Below are positions 36,414 through 45,030 of a stretch of DNA of 64,000 nt, in pieces. Within the stretch, counting starts at the first letter, position 1; each line of letters begins with the position of its first letter. Origin of the DNA: Bacteroidaceae bacterium (GTDB taxonomy: Bacteria > Bacteroidota > Bacteroidia > Bacteroidales > Bacteroidaceae); NCBI GenBank assembly GCA_024398495.1, contig JAKSJA010000007.1, positions 1 to 64,000 of the forward strand. The letters run 5' to 3'. Under the pieces are notes generated by a model, which saw only the letters and a program-made list of their open reading frames with translations, made no database searches and was not told where the DNA came from. A program made the position numbers and the translations under genes.

Positions 36414-36466
36414 AATTATGTTTTAATATTTTATGTTTAATAAAATGCTCCTATTATAAGGGACTG

Positions 36467-36498
36467 CAAAATTAGTGCAAATCAAGGACAATGCCAAA
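36467..36498 (-). promoter_or_regulatory. mutA promoter (TTTG-N20-TAATTTTG)
   Basis: On the minus strand TTTG (36498-36495) and TAATTTTG (36474-36467) are 20 bases apart, and the sequence of all 32 bases is the same as the galM promoter at 213-244. It lies at the end of palindromic repeat copy 2. The leader to the mutA ATG is about 50 nt. Confidence 0.82.
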
Positions 36499-36620
36499 AT
36501 AAATTCTATTTATTTCCAATTTGAAAGGATGAAAAATGGAGTTTACTTCGATTATTCATTATTTCAAATTGAATAAAAACTTTGTTTTGTAGGCATTGTC
36601 TTGATGTAGCCTGATTTCGA
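36467..36620 (-). repeat. Palindromic, promoter-bearing intergenic repeat, copy 2
   Basis: Read on the minus strand, the outer ends match copy 1 at 95-244: the flank with CAGGCTACATCAAGAC, the outer inverted repeat (36592-36603 with 36483-36496) and the A/T-rich arm before the promoter. The inner inverted repeat (36517-36526 with 36562-36571, 10 bp) has a different sequence from that of copy 1 but still pairs. It lies upstream of mutA and supplies its promoter. Confidence 0.85.
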
Positions 36621-36728
36621 CCAAAGGTCAAAATTACAACAAACCGAAGACAGAAACAAAAAATAATTTAATTATTTTAGATTTTAATTTTTAGAAAACA
36701 CAGAGTATGCCTTAATAATACAAAAAAT

Positions 36729-37140
36729 CACTTACGATGAAATGGGTATTTATTTACATCGCAACGACTTATTATTTGCGATGAATTGGACAATTATTTG
36801 CGATGTGTCGATATGATATTTGCAAGGTGTCGCCCTTAGTTATCGAAGGCGTAGAGCCAAACATTGAGTCGGGCAGAATCGATATAAATGTCGCGTAGAT
36901 CGTTTGTTTGTGTGCCGTAGATCCACGCGTCACAAAGAATGATTCTATGCGTCATAAAGAAACGTTCTACGCGTCATAAACAATGGCTCTACGCGTCATA
37001 AAGAAATGCCTGAAACTTCATAAAGAAATTGCTGAAACTTCATAAAGAAATTGCTGAAACTTCATAAAGAATTGGGTGAAACTTCATAAACATTTTGGCA
37101 TTTCTTAGTGAAGATTTTCGATTTCTTATTGAAGTGTTGA
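36729..37140. repeat. Degenerate tandem array with a 22-bp period
   Basis: TTATTTGC-type units start at about 36751, 36773, 36795 and 36817. CTACGCGTCATAAA-type units start at 36945, 36967 and 36989. TGAAACTTCATAAA-type units start at 37011, 37033, 37055 and 37077. Each step within a group is 22 bases. The groups differ in sequence, but the latter two share CATAAAGAAA. A less clear stretch lies between about 36840 and 36940. No gene is present in this gap of about 900 bases. There are no spacers, so it is not a CRISPR array. Confidence 0.8.
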
Positions 37141-37280
37141 GCAAACCGGCGGAGAACTTCAAGTGTTCTCTGCTTGCGACGAAGGAGTCGAGCGAAGCGA
37201 GTGCAGAGAAAACACCTTTTCTATGCCGAGGTGCAGCCAACACTGCGGAAACGAAGTTTGCGAAGTGTTGAGCAAACCGA

Positions 37281-37312
37281 AAAGAGGAACACATCGCTGC
37301 GTTCCTCTTTTT
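37281..37312. terminator. Terminator after the large secreted multidomain protein
   Basis: A 10-bp stem AAAGAGGAAC (37281-37290) with GTTCCTCTTT (37301-37310) is followed by T residues, just beyond the stop of the gene ending at 37333. A related hairpin lies at about 37152-37168. A 15-base direct repeat (GTGTTGAGCAAACCG, about 37134 and 37265) precedes both hairpins. Confidence 0.75.
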
Positions 37313-37332
37313 TGGTTAATTATTTTTTCACA

Positions 37333-39894
37333 TCATCTTACGATGAACTTTCTACCATTTTGAATGTATATTCCTCTCACTGTAGGATTCTTCACGATGC
37401 GACCGTTCAAATCATAAACAGGAGCATTCTTGTTTATACGGTTATCTTCTGCCTTGATTTCAGATATTGCCGTCACGTTCTCTCCACATACGGCACGTAT
37501 TGTCAAACCACAATAACGAGCCCATTGGTTCAAGAATGGCTGTCCATCGAATTGACGTTCTACTGTTCCAAAGTGTCCGATAATTGCCATTTCTGGAGTT
37601 GATTTTTCCTCGAAAGCATCCAGATCCGCTGTCCAATATTTGCCATGACTGGTCAGGTTGCTGTTTGTAATCTTGCCCAACAGCCACCATTGATGTCCTG
37701 TTGCAGGGAACAATATCACATTACCGTTCTTCTTGCTAACCCCCTTGAAGATAATCATATTCTGGCCTTTTGACTCTACATAGTAAGATTCATAACTTGT
37801 CCATGTACAAGCATCAATCAATTCCTGGAACTCTGCTGTTGTCGGCATACGCCAGTCACCACCCATGATTACATGTGCTGCATCATCCTCATCATCCAGT
37901 TTCTTCTTATTATCTACAACACCGTGATCAGATTTATAATTATATTTTGTCAGATTTGTCTGAGTACCCCACTTGTATCCCGGCCAGTCTGGGTAAGTTG
38001 TTGCAACTATATCACCCCAAGCAAAATAAGTACCGCAGTCTTCTGGAGATGTTGCACCGATATTCATCGTTGCCCATTTCACTGTGCTTTCCAAACCGAG
38101 GTCAACATATTCATATTCCTCAGCATGTCCTGCCTCATAGAAAGCAATGCTGTCAACCCATACACTGTCTTTCTTTGGCACATCAACGAGGAATTTAACT
38201 GTAAGCCACTTTCCCCTGTTCTTGAAATCCTTCAGAGAAACAGTATTCTTTGTAAATGTACTTGTTGGAGTTATTGTCTGCAACAGTTCTTCTGTCGTAT
38301 CCTCCACACATCCATACACCTTAACGGAAGAACCCGTCAGTCCTTTCGCATAGAAAGATACTGAAGGATCTTTTTCTGCGCCAAGAGCAATCTTACCAGA
38401 GCTCAATTTAATGCTTACCAACGAAGAAGATGACGTATTATAGAATACCAGACATTTTCCATCTCCATCGGCAGATTTTTTTGCTATTCCGATATGAGCA
38501 TAAGAACCACCCTTCTCTGCCGTATAAGACCAGTATTTCAGGAATCCACCAGATGCAAATGTTTCTGCAAACGGCAGAGTATAAGAAGCACCTATCAACA
38601 TGCCATTAGTTGTCAATCCGGAAAGACCTGCTGCATTCTGTGCCTTTATTCCATAGTAGTCATACTTCTGTTCGCCTGTATTTGTATCAAATTTGTAATC
38701 AAACTTCGTTGCTGCTATTGGGTCTGTACTTATCTGCTTGTCAATCTTTATATATCCACTTTCATCAATGGCATGATAAACAATGTAAGTAACATCATCA
38801 GGACGAACCACACGTCCTTTTTGTCCGACATTTCCAACCTTATCCCATGAGAAACCAATGCTTGTTGCATCGTCTTTCAATGAAAAGTTCTTAACATTAT
38901 TTGGAATGCCTACACCTACATAAGCCAATGCAGAAGTCTTTGCGCCATTCAAACCATTATGAGAAAGACGTGCAATATATGTGTTCACACCATTGTCCAA
39001 TACATTGTCATCGGAATAATCAACAGGAGTTCCCGGAGTCTGTGAAACAGTCGTTACCGTAACACCATTACGTTCAATGACTGCAACAACAGGAATGGAC
39101 GTATCCAATGTTGTTCCATCAATGGCAGAAGTAGGCAATGTAAAGTTTATCTTTGCCTTCAAGAGTCCTGTAGCATCTGGAGTTACGACAAAATTTGTAG
39201 CAGGGCCCGGAGCCTTGTCGTTAGGTGATTCCTCAACAAAGAGGTTTGTAACATGCATCTTGTCTGTCCAAGCCTCTGAGATGTTATGGATTCCGAAATG
39301 GTAATAACCCGTTTTTTCAACTGTTATAGTGTAACTTTCGAAAGTCTTGTATGTCTCTGTTTTTGTGATAGTCGTTGATGGTATCACTGGAGTAATCAGT
39401 CCCTCAACAGTTACAGTATCCCCCATCTTTACCTCAAAAGTCTGTGGGTCAACACTTGATCTGGTATCAAAAGCAAAATGATATTTCTTTCCTTTTTCCA
39501 ATTTGATAGCCGGAGTTACGAGCCAATCATCAGAATTTCCATTCATTGAATAAACGCAATAAAATGTCTTGTACATTTCATCACTCGTAAATGCCCATGT
39601 ACGACCATCTTTGTTTGCGTCTATAATGATGATTTCGTCCGTCTTCGCATCTGTAGAGAAATCATTTTCATAAGGGAGCACATCCACCTTGCGGGTTGCC
39701 ATCTTTGGTGCGTGAGTTTTAACAGCACCCTCTTCCTGAATTTTAACGGCATCAGCAATCTGCTCTGTCGTCAACACTTGGTGAACATTGACAGGTTTCA
39801 AATCTGTCAAAACATTTTCTGTCTGTGCACTGATGTTCTGCGGCATCAAAACGAGGGCACAGAAAGCCATCAGATAGTAGTAAAAATTCTTCAT
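37333..39894 (-). CDS. Large secreted multidomain protein with type IX-like tail
   Basis: This 853-residue protein has signal peptide MKNFYYYLMAFCALVLMPQNISA. An N-terminal jelly-roll domain (about 70-225), recognisable by DDWLVTPAIKLEKGKKYHFAFD, is of the cleaved-adhesin/choice-of-anchor type. A fibronectin III-like domain follows (about 225-420), then a second jelly-roll, then a region (about 590-810) with VDLGLESTVKWATMNIGA and GGDWRMPTTAEFQELI, as in Fibrobacter-type major paralogous domains. The tail is VYDLNGRIV then RGIYIQNGRKFIVR. It should be exported and surface-attached. An adhesive function is inferred. No catalytic motif is seen. Confidence 0.85.
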   Translation of the reverse strand: MKNFYYYLMAFCALVLMPQNISAQTENVLTDLKPVNVHQVLTTEQIADAVKIQEEGAVKTHAPKMATRKVDVLPYENDFSTDAKTDEIIIIDANKDGRTWAFTSDEMYKTFYCVYSMNGNSDDWLVTPAIKLEKGKKYHFAFDTRSSVDPQTFEVKMGDTVTVEGLITPVIPSTTITKTETYKTFESYTITVEKTGYYHFGIHNISEAWTDKMHVTNLFVEESPNDKAPGPATNFVVTPDATGLLKAKINFTLPTSAIDGTTLDTSIPVVAVIERNGVTVTTVSQTPGTPVDYSDDNVLDNGVNTYIARLSHNGLNGAKTSALAYVGVGIPNNVKNFSLKDDATSIGFSWDKVGNVGQKGRVVRPDDVTYIVYHAIDESGYIKIDKQISTDPIAATKFDYKFDTNTGEQKYDYYGIKAQNAAGLSGLTTNGMLIGASYTLPFAETFASGGFLKYWSYTAEKGGSYAHIGIAKKSADGDGKCLVFYNTSSSSLVSIKLSSGKIALGAEKDPSVSFYAKGLTGSSVKVYGCVEDTTEELLQTITPTSTFTKNTVSLKDFKNRGKWLTVKFLVDVPKKDSVWVDSIAFYEAGHAEEYEYVDLGLESTVKWATMNIGATSPEDCGTYFAWGDIVATTYPDWPGYKWGTQTNLTKYNYKSDHGVVDNKKKLDDEDDAAHVIMGGDWRMPTTAEFQELIDACTWTSYESYYVESKGQNMIIFKGVSKKNGNVILFPATGHQWWLLGKITNSNLTSHGKYWTADLDAFEEKSTPEMAIIGHFGTVERQFDGQPFLNQWARYCGLTIRAVCGENVTAISEIKAEDNRINKNAPVYDLNGRIVKNPTVRGIYIQNGRKFIVR

Positions 39895-39946
39895 TGTTAT
39901 GTAAAATTAAAAAATTATTCTCGCCCTATTGTATAAAATACGGTCG

Positions 39947-39978
39947 CAAATTTATAAAAAAAAGGTATTAACGTCAAC
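39947..39978 (-). promoter_or_regulatory. Probable promoter of the secreted multidomain protein
   Basis: On the minus strand TAAATTTG (39954-39947) is preceded 20 bases away by GTTG (39978-39975), one mismatch from TTTG. The ATG at 39894 is about 50 bases further. The arrangement is the same as the SusC promoter at 27575-27606. Confidence 0.5.
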
Positions 39979-40006
39979 TGATTTTATGTTAAATATCGTT
40001 AATACC
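39964..40006. terminator. Hairpin between the PrsW gene and the secreted multidomain gene
   Basis: A perfect 10-bp stem, GGTATTAACG (39964-39973) with CGTTAATACC (39997-40006), with an A-run just outside. It lies 70 bases beyond the PrsW stop on the minus strand, with T residues following, so it can end the upstream unit. It overlaps the -33 box of the next promoter. Confidence 0.65.
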
Positions 40007-40020
40007 TAATTTCAGTAGTT

Positions 40021-40078
40021 TAGTTGTTTAGTCGTTTGGGGGCTTGGGTGCCTAAACGACCAATATCCTAAACAACTA
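40021..40078. repeat. Nested long hairpin covering the PrsW stop codon
   Basis: Outer arms (40021-40031 with 40068-40078, 11 bp) and inner arms (40031-40040 with 40051-40060, one mismatch) form a nested cruciform-like structure. The minus-strand stop of the PrsW gene (40076-40078) lies in the outer arm. It may be an attenuating or terminating structure or an inverted-repeat element. Confidence 0.65.
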
Positions 40079-40999
40079 ATTCATTATCGGTGCAAGAAGC
40101 CAATTGCCGATTTTTCCAATCTGCTTATGCAGCGTTTGCAGTTCCTGCCTCTTTGCCACGTCTTCCGGCTTTTCTTCTATTGGAAATCCCGCCTGTTTCA
40201 GCAGCATCTGACTCTGCTTTGCTATCTTCAGTTCAAGATGAATCTGCACACAACATATCATATCGAAAAACACTTCTGGACGCACCTGTTCTTTTACATT
40301 CAAAAGATATTTGCCAGCATTGGTAGCAGCAAAATTTCCCTGTCGTATGGCTGAAAGTGTTGTCACATCAATACTGATACTATGGTCCATCCAATTGTAA
40401 ATCTTCTTATCGCCATAAGAGAACAGGAAAAGAAACAATCCCAAGAACAGCAACAGTGTGACGACAAGATGTATTGTCGGGTTCAGTTGCACAACATTAT
40501 GCACAAAGTGTATGCCTATTGAAGGAAGGAAAGACAGTATCGACACCCACAGTCTGTTTTTCTCTTGTAGGAACAGAAGAAGCAATACAGATGTTAATGC
40601 CACGCATCCCATGTGCATGATTGCCACACCAAATCCACGGCATACAGCCGTACCTGTCAGCATCTCGGAATTGTAAGCAAGATAAATGATGTTTTCCAAT
40701 AAAGAGAATCCACCCCCTGCAGCCGCACCGTATATCAATGCCTCAGCAAGAAAACGTATCTTCTTACGCAGAATGATAAACAACACTATTCCTCCTTTAA
40801 GTATTTCCTCTAACACAGGAGATATCCAATTTTCACTCCACCTGACGTACCGCGTCAATACCAACAACAAAGCACAGCACAATATGCCATAAACAAAACA
40901 CGTTGCAAGCCGTGTCCATTTTGCCAGAGCAAAACTGTCCAAAAGTTTCAGTATCAACAGATAAAGCAATATCGGAAACACAGATATTATCGGTAACAT
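40076..40999 (-). CDS. PrsW-like intramembrane metalloprotease
   Basis: This 307-residue multi-pass membrane protein has the PrsW pattern: Glu64-Glu65 in SPVLEEILKGG, Glu102 in FSLLENIIY, His129 in VAIMHMG and His164/His167 in IGIHFVHNVV, all in membrane helices. PrsW-family proteins cleave membrane substrates, such as anti-sigma factors. About seven hydrophobic segments precede a soluble C-terminal stretch (about 200-307). The start is 1 base after the end of the metallopeptidase gene. The substrate is unknown. Confidence 0.85.
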   Translation of the reverse strand: MLPIISVFPILLYLLILKLLDSFALAKWTRLATCFVYGILCCALLLVLTRYVRWSENWISPVLEEILKGGIVLFIILRKKIRFLAEALIYGAAAGGGFSLLENIIYLAYNSEMLTGTAVCRGFGVAIMHMGCVALTSVLLLLFLQEKNRLWVSILSFLPSIGIHFVHNVVQLNPTIHLVVTLLLFLGLFLFLFSYGDKKIYNWMDHSISIDVTTLSAIRQGNFAATNAGKYLLNVKEQVRPEVFFDMICCVQIHLELKIAKQSQMLLKQAGFPIEEKPEDVAKRQELQTLHKQIGKIGNWLLAPIMN

Positions 41000-41000
41000 A

Positions 41001-43985
41001 TCACAGCAATTTCAGAGAGATCATGAACTCCCCACGGTTTAACTCATTTGAAAACACTCGCGCATATCCTATTGACAACGTGGAACGCATGTGGGTAAAC
41101 AATACCAACTGCGTATTCATCTGTGCGCCCACACTGACATAATTGGATTTATATTTATGATCACATCCCCAAAGGTCTGTCATCAAGTCGGCTGCAAAAA
41201 CATTAAACTGAATGAAATTAGGATAGCACTGTATGCCACCGACATTATTGAAACGTATCGGGCAGAAACTGACATCACCCAACACCTTTGCGTATGTGTG
41301 TGCCTGTATCTGGTCAATACTTGCACCCGGCATGGCATTTGTGGTCTTGAAGCGGTTCACACTACCATTGTCCACATAATTATTACGGAAGCCACCAAAA
41401 TAGTCATTGCCGAGAGACGAATCACTGTCACCGAAAGACTGGCCCACCGTTGCACGCAGCCAACCGGAGTTGTTACGTCCGAATGGTAACAGAGTCCCCT
41501 GTGCCCACGTTGCATTTATTGATGGGAAGAATTTTCCATCGGCAAGATAGGTATAGGCACTCAAATCCCAACTATATCCCTCCTCTTCCACTATTGCACC
41601 GAGAGAGGAACGAGTCTTACTGCCTGTGATATAGAAACTTGCTGTCTGGAACGATGTGATACCGTCATCTACGGCTATCTCTTGATACAGAGGCAGTGCA
41701 TCCAAATCTCCATAATGAGCCACAGACCATCCGTAACTCCAATGGAATGGTGATTGCAGGGAATAAGTCCTATTGTATGACAGTTGAGCATAATACCCTT
41801 TTCGCGAAGAACGGAGAGGACCGAACAAATCGTAGAAATTCGTTGGATTCCATGCTGCCTTCAGTCTCCAATTCCACCACTTCAACTCCGCACTGACATG
41901 GAATTTGTTTTTCCAGTCGTTGTTACTCCATGCAGACGTTCCGAGGAATACATTCAAGGAAGCCAATGACAGAGGGTCATAGAAATCTATGTGATAGCCC
42001 AGCACAGGAGTCATATTGTTCCATGCACGTCTATCCACAAAACCACTTATATCGGGATAAGCCCCTTGAAACTTCAACTCTTTCAATGGCTTGTATATCT
42101 TCACACTATCATAGACCTGTCCGAAAGTGATGTCTTTCAACTGTCCCCGTACATTTCCCAATTTGCTAAGTTCCGGATTTGCCTTATAAGCTTTCTGTCC
42201 AAGGAAATCTACAGCATTGGCATCTTTCAGTTCCTTATAACTAAAGCTGACAGGACGCATACCATCAGATGTCAGTTCCGAAGCATATATCTTACCTTCT
42301 TTCGTAAGATACGGAGCAAAAAGTCCTGTCTGTGTGTTTGACAGCAATGACATTTTCTGAGTTTTGAAGTCATAAGACCACACATTCGGCACACCTGTAT
42401 AATAGCTGAATCCCACCAGTCGGCTGTCGTCTTCACTGAAACGGAACTGACTCACGTTAGAGTCCTCAATAGTATATAGTGTCTCGTATGTCAACTGTCC
42501 ACTTTCCAGTTCTGCTGTATTGAACTGTATCAGAGAGTGTTGCCCTTTTGTACCGAGAATGGAGCACACAATCTTTGTTCCATCATGCGACACATCCAAA
42601 TCACTGACACTGACACCAAAAGGAAAACCGTACAAAATATCCCTTTTCTCCAGCATCGCATCATATTTCACCAGATAGCACACGCCTTCATTACTCAGCA
42701 ACCCATACATGCAGTCGTTTGTATTATCATAACAAATATCGTACATACGCTGATACTTCAGGTGCTTTGTCTTTTTCTTCTTGTCAAGGTCATATACCAC
42801 AAGTCCGCGGAATTGATAATTTCTGTCTGTCCATATCAGGCGTTGTCTCTTCTTGTCCAGTGTGAGGTAGGCTGTCTGATACATCTGCGGACCATCTACG
42901 TATGCCAGTTTCTGCACCTTTCCGTTTCTAAGATTTATGGACACTATCTGTGCAAAATCCTTTTCGTGATTCACTGCGGCGTATGCCATCTCTGTAGAAT
43001 CATCAACACACAATGGTGACATCGACCCTAACGTCAAAGTGTCACCCGTCTTCGTTTCACAGAGTGGTACCACCTCCGTAAGCGGATATTCCGCAATCTT
43101 TGACAGGTTTTCCTGCTGATGCTGTTTTTCATAGTCCTGCCATTCCGTCCATGCTTCATGCAACGACTTGCCATACACTGCCTTGAACTGTGATGCAAAG
43201 AATGTCTTGCTGTCTTCAGTACGGTTGTAGAAACGCACTATTTTCTCATAGCCATACTTGTAAACGAGATAATTCACGAAGCGAGTACCATAGAGATATG
43301 CCACCGTTCCCTGCTGGAAATCTGAAGTGCTGCCTTCTGTCTCAAGACCAACTACGGAATATAGTTCCTTATCCTCTTTCACGTTTGTTCTGAAGTATGC
43401 TTCATCATATCCCCCGAGCGCCCGCCCCATACCACTGCCGAGCCATGTTTCAAAAAAACACGCCACACCTTCATGATACCAGCGCGGAGCATACCAGCGT
43501 GGAGCACACAGGTAACTCCATACAGCACTCAATGGATATTGTGAATTGCACACCACCTTGTTTCCCATCATGTTACGCCACCAGCGGTCACGACCGTTAG
43601 CCTTGTCGGACATCACCACATGGGTATATTCGTGTTTGAACAGATGATCATAACGCTCCACACTCGGCCCCACGAAATACGACATGTTCAACGGTGCCAT
43701 ACCTATCTGCACAAAGGTATGAGGGATAGCCCCCACACCAGCATTACCATCATCTTCCCAGTCGGTAAGCATCATGAACGGAGCCTGCTCCGGCAAGTCG
43801 CCCCATATCTGCCCATGCAGCGTCTTACCCAACTGATACCTGCGCATCAGATGAGGAAGGTATTGTTTCTCATTTAACGAGAAGAAGCAGACGGTAGCAT
43901 CCGCCTGCTTATACTGATATATCTTCTGTGTGTAGCAGTCACAACATATTGCTGCAACTGCTACAAAAAATATAAACTTTTTCAA
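41001..43985 (-). CDS. Secreted HEYTH metallopeptidase with propeller-like and barrel-like regions
   Basis: This 994-residue protein has a signal peptide (about 1-18). A gluzincin-type zinc site HEYTH lies at 118-122, with a second glutamate in WYHEGVACFFE (Glu172), and a helical segment follows. From about 310 to 620 there are repeated strands like ADGxxIxxxx typical of a WD40/TolB-like propeller. The C-terminal part is aromatic and strand-rich, ends GEFMISLKLL and looks like an outer-membrane barrel. A surface peptidase anchored by its barrel is inferred. It is between the paralogous membrane proteins and PrsW. Confidence 0.8.
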   Translation of the reverse strand: MKKFIFFVAVAAICCDCYTQKIYQYKQADATVCFFSLNEKQYLPHLMRRYQLGKTLHGQIWGDLPEQAPFMMLTDWEDDGNAGVGAIPHTFVQIGMAPLNMSYFVGPSVERYDHLFKHEYTHVVMSDKANGRDRWWRNMMGNKVVCNSQYPLSAVWSYLCAPRWYAPRWYHEGVACFFETWLGSGMGRALGGYDEAYFRTNVKEDKELYSVVGLETEGSTSDFQQGTVAYLYGTRFVNYLVYKYGYEKIVRFYNRTEDSKTFFASQFKAVYGKSLHEAWTEWQDYEKQHQQENLSKIAEYPLTEVVPLCETKTGDTLTLGSMSPLCVDDSTEMAYAAVNHEKDFAQIVSINLRNGKVQKLAYVDGPQMYQTAYLTLDKKRQRLIWTDRNYQFRGLVVYDLDKKKKTKHLKYQRMYDICYDNTNDCMYGLLSNEGVCYLVKYDAMLEKRDILYGFPFGVSVSDLDVSHDGTKIVCSILGTKGQHSLIQFNTAELESGQLTYETLYTIEDSNVSQFRFSEDDSRLVGFSYYTGVPNVWSYDFKTQKMSLLSNTQTGLFAPYLTKEGKIYASELTSDGMRPVSFSYKELKDANAVDFLGQKAYKANPELSKLGNVRGQLKDITFGQVYDSVKIYKPLKELKFQGAYPDISGFVDRRAWNNMTPVLGYHIDFYDPLSLASLNVFLGTSAWSNNDWKNKFHVSAELKWWNWRLKAAWNPTNFYDLFGPLRSSRKGYYAQLSYNRTYSLQSPFHWSYGWSVAHYGDLDALPLYQEIAVDDGITSFQTASFYITGSKTRSSLGAIVEEEGYSWDLSAYTYLADGKFFPSINATWAQGTLLPFGRNNSGWLRATVGQSFGDSDSSLGNDYFGGFRNNYVDNGSVNRFKTTNAMPGASIDQIQAHTYAKVLGDVSFCPIRFNNVGGIQCYPNFIQFNVFAADLMTDLWGCDHKYKSNYVSVGAQMNTQLVLFTHMRSTLSIGYARVFSNELNRGEFMISLKLL

Positions 43986-44006
43986 TTATTATCTTTTTTT
44001 TCTTGG

Positions 44007-44957
44007 TTAGTTAACATTGACGGGGGAATATTTTGTCTTACCATCATACCTGCCTCTTAAGGGTGTGTCCCAACCCCCACGTTGCTGTTCTTGCAATACA
44101 GACATGTCGACACCCTGTACTGGCAAAGCCTGTTTCAAAAGGCCTTTATCAAATGAACCCATATTAGACAAGAGAATGTGTTCACGTCCCTGAGGCATAA
44201 CAGCAGTAAGCTTTCCTGTCCCTACTCCTCCGACAAAGATAGGGTTCATCTGAGACTTCAGTTCTCCAGCGTTTATCAGTTGTGCAAATGTATCATTAAC
44301 CTTATCTGCACTTGAAGCCCAGTAGGCTGTCTCCTCTGCAGAGCCATTCAGCACTGCATCCTGAAGACAGTATTCTGTCCAGTCAACAACAAGTTGTGCA
44401 AGGGATTCCATCTCTTTTCCATCCTTACCATCAAGATATTTCGATGCCACCTCAACGAAATCTTTACCTACACCAAGTTGGTTTTCGGTTTTTAAGAAAC
44501 CTATATAAGCATTGTTTGATGCCTGTTCATAGAGTGTGGACTTTTTACCGTCTGCAACCTTCTGGAGTTCCTTCTCTGTCTTGTCAAGAGCAAGAGTTGC
44601 ATTGTATGCCTTTATCTGAAGAGAGCCCACACCCTCGAGTACTTTCTGAAACTCAGCAACATCACCACAAGCACTCATGGTGCGTTCAGTAAGACTGGAA
44701 AGTGCCTCAAGACGTTCCTTCAAGAGAGACATTGCCTCCTGTGTCTGTTTCAGGAACTCTGCATCATTTTGCAATTTTTCTTCCACCACAGCCACATCAG
44801 GGTCTTCTTTTTGGCCACTGTAAAGGTCTGCCTTTGCTATGTCGCCACTTAAAAGATTACCATCTGCTGACAACGTGCCAAACAATGCACATGCACCATA
44901 GCCTACCACCAATGCACATACGAGGTAAACTGCTAAAACTGATTTCTTTATATACAT
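44007..44957 (-). CDS. Membrane-anchored coiled-coil protein, paralog 1
   Basis: This 316-residue protein has an N-terminal transmembrane segment (about 8-28, VLAVYLVCALVVGYGACALFG) that is likely to be an anchor, then a long helical coiled-coil region with EEKLQNDAEFLKQTQEAMSLLKERLEALSSL, and a shorter domain. From about residue 220 its C-terminus (MPQGREHILLSNMG, ending KYSPVNVN) is unrelated to that of its neighbour. I recognise no family. It lies 21 bases upstream of the metallopeptidase gene and 73 bases downstream of paralog 2. It may scaffold or inhibit the metallopeptidase, which is inference only. Confidence 0.8.
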   Translation of the reverse strand: MYIKKSVLAVYLVCALVVGYGACALFGTLSADGNLLSGDIAKADLYSGQKEDPDVAVVEEKLQNDAEFLKQTQEAMSLLKERLEALSSLTERTMSACGDVAEFQKVLEGVGSLQIKAYNATLALDKTEKELQKVADGKKSTLYEQASNNAYIGFLKTENQLGVGKDFVEVASKYLDGKDGKEMESLAQLVVDWTEYCLQDAVLNGSAEETAYWASSADKVNDTFAQLINAGELKSQMNPIFVGGVGTGKLTAVMPQGREHILLSNMGSFDKGLLKQALPVQGVDMSVLQEQQRGGWDTPLRGRYDGKTKYSPVNVN

Positions 44958-45030
44958 AATTATTATTTTTATAATTACTACATTATCTTAATGAAACGCC
45001 AAATCAACTTTTTCAATTATTTATTACTAT

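Noticed and set aside
36414..36620. Cobalamin riboswitch in front of mutA
   Set aside because: The sequence is accounted for by the palindromic repeat and promoter, with no B12-box-like motif seen and a leader of only about 50 nt.
36729..37140. CRISPR array
   Set aside because: Units are 22 bp, adjacent and degenerate, with no unique spacers and no cas genes.
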